This document shows positions 53,601 to 61,374 of a DNA stretch of 64,000 bases, one piece after another; position 1 is the stretch's first letter; each line of letters starts with the position of its first letter. The notes beneath the pieces are model-generated. The model made no database searches. It saw only the letters and a program-made list of their open reading frames with translations, and was not told the origin of the DNA. The translations under genes were made by a program, and so were the position numbers. Origin of the DNA: Saccharum officinarum (Eukaryota > Streptophyta > Magnoliopsida > Poales > Poaceae); the NCBI GenBank assembly GCA_020631735.1, contig CM036162.1, forward strand, positions 89,046,016 to 89,110,015. The letters run 5' to 3'.

Positions 53601-53718
53601 GCTCCAATATGTAAGGTGCCACGGATAGGGCTTTTCTATTCATACACCTCGGACGCGGCATTGCGTCTGGTGCCTCCGTATCCTGCGCCTCCGATTTTTC
53701 GCACCAATGAGTTGATAC

Positions 53719-53795
53719 CTTAGGCACGCGTCATAGACCCCCATCGCAATGCCGATGCTGGGCCAGGCCACCATGATGCGCGCCACGGACAGGGC
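53719..53795 (-). CDS. ACX4: ACX4-like exon 9, inverted
   Basis: Minus strand, 77 nt: ALSVARIMVAWPSIGIAMGV then YDACLR; acceptor ggttgcag, donor gtatca. Follows exon 8 in phase and matches the family segment [26 protein letters not shown]. No plus-strand copy of this exon and no exon 10 were found. Confidence 0.82.
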
Positions 53796-53901
53796 CTGCA
53801 ACCATGCATGCATGAAAATGAACAGCAGCACAAATTTGACTTCGATCTCCAGCTGTGGGTTCTAAGCTGGACATCAATCGTCTACGAAGCAATTTTCTTA
53901 C

Positions 53902-54061
53902 GTCCACGAGATCCTGGAAGCAGTTGGCGCCGGGCAAGCGGTCGTCGTCGGGGATGAAGACGTTCTCCAGCTGGATGTTGCAGTTCTGGACGACCCTCAG
54001 CGACACCTTGTTCTCGATCTTGCTGATCTTCAGGCCGGGGCTCCCACCATGGACAATGAAC
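53902..54061 (-). CDS. ACX4: ACX4-like exon 8, undamaged inverted copy
   Basis: Minus strand, 160 nt: FIVHGGSPGLKISKIENK, SLRVVQNCNIQLENVF, PDDDRLPGANCFQDLVD; acceptor tttgcag, donor gtaag. Keeps the family frame throughout. Its upstream intron contains a hAT element and ends without an exon 7. Confidence 0.82.
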
Positions 54062-54108
54062 CTGCAAATGTTTGGTCCAGTCAACAGAAACATCTGAGAT
54101 GCATAGTT

Positions 54109-55093
54109 ACAGATAGCAACGGGCAATATCCGCGCGGATAGTGGCTTCGCATGCCCGCACCCGCGAGCAAAATCTCCTGCTCGCACCCGCGCCCGCCACC
54201 CGCCACGGGCAGCAACCTGTGCCCGTGCCCGCTATCCGCGGGCATGGCTCACCCGCGGGCATGCCCGTGTGCCCGCCGGCTGGTCAACGAGGACGACGCG
54301 GCGAGGACCCCAGCCTGCGGGGCGGAGCTTCAGCGTGGCGGGTACGGCTGCCTGGGTCAGAGCTTTGGCGCGGCGAGGATGGCAGCTTGTGGGGCGGAGC
54401 TTCGGCGTGGCGGGGACGGCTGCCCGCGAGTGGAGGAGCCGTGCCGCGTGCTCGCCGCGAGTGGAGGAGCGACGCCGGCCACCGCGATCGCGACTGGGGA
54501 GGACGGAGGCGCGATGGTGGGCGGTCGCTGGATCTGGGCTGTGGCCTGGGGGACGGACCCGGGGACGGTGGGCGGTGGCTGGATCTAGGCTCGGGGAGGT
54601 GTGGACCGGGGGCCAGCCACAGGAACTCCTGGGAGGGCGCGGGGCAGGACGGCATCCTCCGCCTCGGCGAGGGCGGCGGTGGAGGAGGAGGTGGCGGAGC
54701 TCGGGAAGCGGTGCTCGCGGAGCCTGGGACGGGAGGACCGGGTGGGCCACTGGGTCGCGGCGGCGAGGAGCACGACAGAGGGAGGAGGCGGAGCCTGGAA
54801 ATGCGGCCGTGCGGGGTGCAGGCGAGACGGCGTGCGGCGGTAGAGGTGGGTAACGAATCAATGAAACTAGGGTTTCTTTCAATATATACTTGTTCTCTGT
54901 GACCCCACCTGTCAGGTAACTAAGGCGGGTTTGCGGATACGGGCAGACTATTTTCTTACCCGTTAACGAATGCCCGTTGGGTCTAGATCTGTGCCCGCAC
55001 CCGTGCCCGCGGATGCAGTTTGACGCCCGTATCCGCGCCCGCCGGGTTTCATACCCGCGGGTACGCGGGTATTCTGTGTCCGTTGCCATTTTT
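54109..55093. mobile_element. hAT-type element inside the inverted ACX4 arm
   Basis: Flanked by atgcatagtt on both sides (54099-54108, 55094-55103), a sequence present once in the plus-strand arm. Inverted ends acagatagcaacgggca and aaaaatggcaacggaca, with cgggtacccgcg-type words at both sides. The 985-bp GC-rich body contains repeated gcttcrgcgtggcggg and long low-complexity frames but no transposase. Confidence 0.8.
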
Positions 55094-55174
55094 ATGCATA
55101 GTTGCCTATGTATATGTGAAACCAAGCACGGCACTCAGAAAAAAAAACAAAAAACACACACACAGAGACGCCAA

Positions 55175-55558
55175 ATAAGGACATTTATGAAATCTGATGA
55201 TGTAGTAGGGCCAGCGCTTTGGATTTGGTCTTTTGAAACTGGTATCCAGTGGTGAAGCCAGCAAAAAAACTTCACCGGAGTCTTCAACATTGAAGTATGA
55301 GATTTTCCATGTTATAAACATTGTATAAAAGTTTTGTTTAGTTTAGTCTTGTACTGTACTATTTACATAAGGACATTTATGAAATCTGATGATGTAGTAG
55401 GGCCAGCGCTTTGGATTTGGTCTTTTGAAACTGGTATCCAGTGGTGAAGCCAGCAAAAAAACTTCACCGGAGTCTTCAACATTGAAGTATGAGATTTTCC
55501 ATGTTATAAACATTGTATAAAAGTTTTGTTTAGTTTAGTCTTGTACTGTACTATTTAC
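55175..55558. repeat. Exact 192-bp tandem duplication
   Basis: 55175-55366 and 55367-55558 look identical base by base (ataaggacatttatgaaatc to ctgtactatttac). The unit starts in ACX4 intron-derived sequence and continues into hAT-end-like sequence (cagtggtgaagccagc). Confidence 0.9.
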
Positions 55559-55647
55559 AATTTTAATAAAATTCTGTAGGGGATGTCTCCCCTCCAGTTT
55601 CATAAAAAAACCATTGTATAAAAGTGATTTCTCACTGATTTTGTCAG

Positions 55648-55684
55648 AAACCATAGGGGTCAGCAGTTTACCCCCCTATGGTTT
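55648..55684. repeat. 12-bp perfect hairpin
   Basis: aaaccatagggg (55648-55659) and cccctatggttt (55673-55684) with a 13-base loop, just outside the hAT end at 55688. Confidence 0.8.
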
Positions 55685-55687
55685 AAC

Positions 55688-56956
55688 CAGTGGAGGAGCT
55701 AGCAAAATGAGGGGGGGGGGGGGGGAGGGGGCAGTCTTGCCAGACAAAATACAGGACCGGCAAAATGTATAAAAGAAACATACTCTTTTTGTTCATTTGA
55801 GCCTCACTTTGCGCGTCTTCATGGCATAGAAATAATCTATAATGGTATTTGTTGTGAATTGTACTGCAAGTTCTTTCTCAATATAGATTACCAAATAATC
55901 TCTTAAAAATGCATCTTCCATTTTATTTCGAAGCCTTGTCTTGACAACATTCATTGCAAAAAATGCTCGTTTTGATGTTGCAGTTGAAACCAGAAGAGTA
56001 AGGACAAGTCGAATTAACCTAGAAATTAAAAGGAAAGTGAGAATGCATCCTGTTATTTCTGAAACAACAAAATGATAAATAGTAGGGAATAGGCAAATAG
56101 TATCAACTCCCAAATTTGCCATCATAAGCCCGGATCTCGTTCAACTATCAGAACACAGGCATCAGCAATTTCAGCATTCACCCTTTGAACTTTCGTGCTG
56201 CTTGTCTTGGTGCTTCTTCAGCAGTCCTCTATTCTTCAGGGTTGGGGGCTTCAGCAGACCTCTGTTCTTCAGGAGTTCTCTGTTCTTCAGCAACGATAGG
56301 AGAATTATTTTGCTCCTATCCATGTCTATCGCCATCTCTATCTGTCTTCTTGAAAAAAAGAATCAATTGTCCTTTTAGGGGGCATTATTCATACCTGAAT
56401 TCACATAAGAATACAGTGATAAATACTGAATTAAATTTTGCACGGATGACGGATGATCATTGCAAATTAGGCAATTAGCAATTGAAAAAAATAGAAACCG
56501 TATCATGTAGTTTATACTTACTTTGCGGCTGCTTGCACCTTGCACAGTTGCGCTTGCGCCTGCAGATTTGCTTGCTCACAGAGTCGCAGCGAATCAGTGC
56601 TCGCTCGGTCTCGGCTACTTGGTGCTCGCTATTGGCGGCCGCCGGCCGGACGCGGGCACGACGGCGCAACACAGAGTCACAGACTGCAGCTCTGCCTCTG
56701 ATCTCCGCCTGTCCGCAGTCCGCTCCGCTTCTGAATGACTGAACGCTGATCGGGATCGCGCGCGGGGAACTGGAAGCGACTCTGACGCGAGTCGCGAGGT
56801 GCCGTCGCCGATGTTAATTTCGTCGCTGCGAGTCGTCTGTGGCCTTTCCGCATTCCGTTGCTGGGCTGGGCCGTTGAATAGCTGACGAGGGGGTCTAAAA
56901 ATTTTTGCCTTATGGGGGGGGGGGCGGCCCCTCCTGGCACCCCAGTTCCACCTCTG
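55688..56956 (-). mobile_element. Internally deleted hAT transposon
   Basis: Ends CAGTGGAGGAGCT and (inverse) CAGAGGTGGAACT are hAT-type. The minus strand encodes a transposase C-terminus. Near 56200-56330 repeated minus-strand EEQR/EEQRSAEAP-like words precede an abrupt jump, so the central transposase is deleted. G-runs lie just inside both ends. The 8-bp flanks match poorly, so the TSD is worn or the ends are off by a few bases. Confidence 0.65.
55793..56125 (-). pseudogene. hAT transposase C-terminal (dimerisation) fragment
   Basis: 110 codons on the minus strand. LIRLVLTLLVSTATSKRAF followed by VVKTRLRNKMEDAFL and an IYIEKEL segment match the hAT C-terminal dimerisation domain (family pattern LLxLPVSTAxxERxFSxLxxIKTxLRxxM), seen in TTF-type zinc-finger proteins. 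Catalytic and DNA-binding parts are missing. The frame is intact over the fragment. Confidence 0.75.
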
Positions 56957-58392
56957 GGGGCACCAACAAATCTATTTGTAAGTGTGACTCATTTGATAAT
57001 CATTTATAAATCATTTATAAGGGCGGCTTAATATAAAGTCACCCCTAGAAAAATGGAGGCGTTGCTACAAATTGCAGTAGTGCAGCAAAACCTCCATTTT
57101 CTGTGCCTTCGTCTGCCCACCTTGCGCCACCGTTGTCGAGGCCAGGGGCTCAGGGCCTTCTCCTTCACACTAGTGCCTGCCCGCCACCCGCTTGAGGAGC
57201 ATGATGCGCTGGTCGTCGTCACGGCACACGTCGTGGGAACAGGAACTCCCTTTGATACATTGGCACAGATGCAAATCGCTAATCCCATCCCCATCCCCCG
57301 CACCCACCCGACCCTGACGTGGCTCAACGCCGGCCATGACCACCTTCTCCAGGCCCTTGCCTCTGTCCTCTTCGCGGCTGCCGCCGTCATCGCCGTCACT
57401 CAAGTCCAGACATTCATGATGTTCATGGTCAGTTATGCGCTCCGTGGCTTCGCCGCCACCTAGGTAACAACAGTGACACCCCTCCCCAATCTGTGCATGC
57501 ATTGTGCCATTGGTTTAGTTAGAATGCCAAGAGGAGCCCCAAGGGCCGAGCCATCCCCTATTTATAAGCTCCCACTCAAAACTAGCCGTTATGCTCTCTT
57601 GGTGGTCTGTCTGCGAGGTCACCAGAAAAATCCAGTGACAACTGGAAAAAGATTAATGAAATCTAATAGTCAAGATTTGACCTTGACATCAACCCCTGGT
57701 GATTTCTCAGGTGTGACCGGCCGGGACCACCGGAGTTTTCTGGAGGCTGCCCTGAGCCTCGGTCTGGCCAAACTAGCCATTAGAACTCCAACGGCTAGTA
57801 AGTCATTCCTCCAGTGGACACAACATGATAAATCTGGTGGGTCCTAGCCCTCTCAAGTTCCGCACTAAGAGGTCCTCGGGGTCTTCAGAAAAGTCCACTG
57901 GTCCCCATAGGGATTTCTAGTGCCATCTAGAAATCTCCCACACACACCCTCATTTGAAATCCCTGTGGCACATGTTTTGGCGCTGAGTAGAGGGAACCAC
58001 CAGAGTTTTCTAGTGGCATACCCTAGCCACTGCTAACTCCTCTCTACACACCCTTTTTCTAGTGACCTCCCCACTATAGGGGCACAGGATAAATCCAGTG
58101 AGTGCAGTGACCCTGCACTAAGTCCCATTTCTCGCAGACATTTCAAATTTGCTAACTCCAAATAGTGTGTTCCAACATGAACACCTTCACCTTAGGCATT
58201 GAGTTAGCTTTTCAAAAAAAAAATTCACTGGGATCTCACCACGAAAGTAGGTCCAATGCATACGCAAACACTACTACACTCGCACCTTTCACAGCCACGT
58301 CGTAACCCCCATCACAGTCCAATTTCGGCCTCGGCAGTAAGCTATCGGCAGTGATAGTCGTAGTCATCACCGTCCCTATTTGAGACCGTCTC
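56957..58392. other. Retroelement-like, no gene seen
   Basis: 57050-57460 is GC-rich with frames on both strands that match nothing I know. 57570-58110 repeats phrases such as ccagtgacaactgga, ccggagttttctgg and ctagtgccatctaga, typical of grass LTRs. A short inverted repeat aaaatggagg/cctccatttt spans 57048-57107. Confidence 0.4.
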
Positions 58393-58706
58393 TGGTGTAC
58401 ACTCACACCACCGTATTGGCTTATGATCCATCCGTGATAAGGTCCTTACTTTCATCGCATTGGAGCACGACCCGGCTATGTTGGTATACACTAACATCGT
58501 CGTGTTGGCTTATAACCCGTCTGTGATCAGGTCGTTGTTTCTATCGCATTGGAGCATGACCTGCCTGTGTTGGTGTACACTAACACCGCCGTGTTGGCTT
58601 ATGATCCGTCCATGATCAGTTCGTTGTTTCCGTCGTATTGTACCATGACCCGCCTATGTGGGTGTACACTAACACCGTCGTTTTGACCAATGATCAGGAT
58701 CACAGT
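58393..58706. repeat. 89-bp minisatellite, about 3.5 units
   Basis: Units start at 58393, 58482, 58571 and 58660 (tggtgtacactaacaccg, then tgttggcttatgatccgtc and ggtcgttgtttc and gcattggagcatgac). Similarity is high but imperfect. The flanks suggest a TE subterminal array, possibly CACTA-type. Confidence 0.85.
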
Positions 58707-59990
58707 CGCCTTGCACAATTACCTGATTGTGTGCAATGCGTGTTCACCGTCGCTTTGGCGCCCGACGCATCTATGTCGAGGTGGATATCACTGTCACTTC
58801 AGCGTATGAACCGTTTGGTCATCAGTAATGGTCATCGTCGCATTGCAGTACGATTCGGCGGTGATACACTATTGACCCTGCCATATGAGATGAATAGCAG
58901 TGGTGTTGGTTGTCTGCTTCACCAACGCCGAGTGTTATGGCGGTGATGACAAAACAGACAATGGACCTTACATTCGACAGTGACAGAATTGCAACCGATT
59001 TTCACAATTTAATTATTAATTCAGATGGGCCTTAATAACTTAGTAAACACACACCATACACATATAATCATGACACACCATTCATCATGTCCACAATGAA
59101 GAGTACTTTTTATAATAAGAAGCGACACTAACATAACAACTGTGTCAACTCAAGAATTAACACAAACGGTATATAGATAGGAGAATAAAGGTTACGCTCC
59201 CTACAGACTTACATAACAAAAACGAGGTAGATGTGCTCCACTCCTTCATATTGGCACTCCTACTTGTAAGGCAAAGCTTCCTTCAGCTTGGTAGCCAGTG
59301 CACCATAGAACCCCTCTTCTTCCTCCCTTAGCCATTATAGGAAAATTGTTCAAAAGCACTCAGACTCTACAATTTGCACAAAGCATCAACATTAATAATA
59401 TTCAACAAACAATTGCTTTAGTTACCAAGGCAAAATTGGACTGTATATAGAATCAAAACAACTCTCTACCTGAAGAAAGAATAGCATATGCAACTTTACT
59501 GCTCTCCTACTGACTCCATGAACAAGGGAACATAAGGAAGACAGTGAGGTCCCTCCGGACGTAGCCTCTAGGTAGGTCTATGATACCGCACGACCTGGGC
59601 AGGGAGGACAAGAACTTTTTCGAGATTCATGTCATATGCGATTAGTTTTTGTCCTCACCAACAAGAAAAATCAAATTCCATTCCAGGTGAACTGCAATCA
59701 CTCTGTAGTCCGCATCACAAACATCATAACCAAATTGAATATTTTTCCCATCCAAATATCTCTAGCATGGTCACCGTATGCTTCAGTGTCAAGTTATCAG
59801 TATCATAGTCTTCTAGGATCTAGAATGAAAGCTGATACTTCCTGAACATACTAGCAGTACATAAACACAACTGACCCTGAGCTTCATGGATGGAGATTGC
59901 TTCACCACGTGGCCTACAAATTTTTCTCCATGTGTTTCCCTACATATCAACAACAACTATTTGGGGCTATTTCCCACACTGCATCCGGTG
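58707..59990. other. TE-derived sequence with a short coding remnant
   Basis: The minus strand at about 59650-59568 reads AYDMNLEKVLVLPAQVV then RYHRPT and a stop. At about 59335-59270 it reads LREEEEGFYGALATKLKEAL. Both look like worn TE-protein segments, perhaps CACTA-related; I cannot assign them firmly. The rest shows nothing. Confidence 0.35.
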
Positions 59991-60009
59991 GGGCCGCCAA
60001 TGCCCCCGT

Positions 60010-60630
60010 GCCATGACCTCACCGACGACAGGGTCGAGTTCGTCCTCCTCGTCGTCGTCTTCCTCGAATGACGAGTAGGAGTTCCGCGAGCTCATCCGTG
60101 CAGTGGACGAGGCCCGTCAGCGCTACTCTGACACCACCTGTGAGGTGGGTCGGCTGGAGCGCTACCTCGACACTGTCAGGGTGGCGCTCGCCGCCTCGAA
60201 GAGGGAGACTGCCGCTATGCAGGCAGTGACCATCGACACCTTGGCCCGTATCATGGGTGAGGGTTCTCTCTATCTTGTTGTCGTCCTATCTGACATCCAC
60301 AACTTCTGATCATCTTGTCGTCTTGTTGCCGACGTTGGGAGAGCAGTTGGCTGCCTCTCGCCATGAGACGGAGGAAGCCCGCCTCTAGGAGTTTCTCTTG
60401 ATGGAGGACCATGAGCAAGCTGTGGTGGCAGGAATCTGGCAGGGAGCTGGCGTTGCCCTCACTGCCATGTAGCTCTGCAACGGCTAGGACTTCCGCCGGG
60501 TGGAGCCTGGGTTCCCGGACCACACCGAGCAGGCGGAGCGGACCGAGCTGGCCGGTGACTTCGCCGCCGCCGCCATCGTGGCCACCGAGAATGTGGAGGA
60601 CATTCTCCGCGGCGGTGGCCAAGGGCCTTA
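60010..60630 (+). pseudogene. TE-type coding remnant with coiled-coil segment
   Basis: The plus strand reads a Ser-rich start, then EFRELIRAVDEARQRYSD, GRLERYLDTVRVALAASKRE, a possible splice donor (catgg|gtgaggg) at about 60258, then LAASRHETEEARL, a stop, MEDHEQAVVAGIWQGAG, more stops, and FRRVEPGFPDHTEQAER followed by AGDFAAAAIVATENVEDIL. In-frame stops show it is dead. Helical, charged and Ala-rich like retroelement gag-type proteins; family not recognised. Confidence 0.4.
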
Positions 60631-60737
60631 GGTTGTACCTAGTTAGGGCTTTTTTATAAAGAAATCTTCTCAACTTGTGTTTCTTGATTTTTTTTGTTTT
60701 GTGCACCGCCGTCTTGCTATGCTTGCTGATGATCTGA

Positions 60738-61332
60738 TCATTCGAATGCCATAGTCACGCGACCTTGCCCGTGGATCGACCCACGAGGCATAGCCCAATG
60801 CAACTCTGTTTTCATGACCGAAGTGTCATAGGACAGATCCGGCGGCATCACGCCCTTTGTTGACCTCTTTTCTTTAGGTCGACTTGCTCGAGGGGAATGG
60901 CCTAAAGTCCGAGTATGACTCCATGGAACGGAGCACCGGATGGCCGCATTGCCGCTCGCGATATATAGTCCCATTGTGTCATAGGTCTCGGCGTAGAGAA
61001 GGTTGAGACCGCTCCCGCCATCCTTGAGGACACGAGACAGGCGGGTCTTGCCAATGATTGGGTCGACAACAAGGGGAAAACATCGTGGCTGCGGAATGTG
61101 GTCGGAGTGATCCTTTTTGTCGAAAGTGATCGCCATCTCTGACCATTTTAGGAAAGCCAAGACAGCGTCGCCCAGGGTGGCCTTGTTGACCTCCCTGTCC
61201 ATGAGCTTTTGCCGACGTTTGAACTCGTGCGCCGCCGGCCCACCAATGATCATGAGGCACCTTTTGGGTCAGGATACACAACACATTTATAGAAGGATAT
61301 ATAGGTGAGCTAGGCATCCATTGGATTTCCAT
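60738..61332 (-). pseudogene. Ty3/gypsy gag-protease junction fragment
   Basis: The minus strand reads MIIGGPAAHEFKRRQKLMDR, AITFDKKDHSDHIPQPRCFP, LVVDPIIGKTRLSRVLKDGG and SGLNLLYAETYDTMG, the stretch around the aspartic protease in a large grass Ty3/gypsy group (family pattern ...RVLMDGGSGLNILYAETLDAMG). The protease aspartate is changed (KDGGSG for MDGGSG keeps it), but the downstream frame drifts from the family after MG and ends at 60738. Upstream the YPDPKGAS segment is in another frame. RT and integrase are absent, so this is an isolated fragment. Confidence 0.7.
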
Positions 61333-61374
61333 ACGATTACACCGAACAAGAGCAGGAGTTAAGGCGAGGCCACG

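Larger units (their letters stand above)
53070..55205. repeat. Inverted duplication of ACX4 intron 7 and exon 8
   Basis: Plus-strand sequence from about 53070 (gcatcatcagatttcataaa) through intron 7 and exon 8 to about 53390 recurs inverted from about 55205 down to 53890. The inverted arm carries a 985-bp hAT. The spacer (53391-53890) contains the inverted exon 9. Confidence 0.8.

Noticed and set aside
54141..55134. Plus-strand 253-codon and minus-strand 300-codon ORFs
   Set aside because: Both lie in the GC-rich repeat body of a hAT element, and the minus one crosses its end; no transposase motif.
57028..57502. ORFs of 110-136 codons on both strands
   Set aside because: No recognisable motif, all overlapping in a GC-rich TE-like block.
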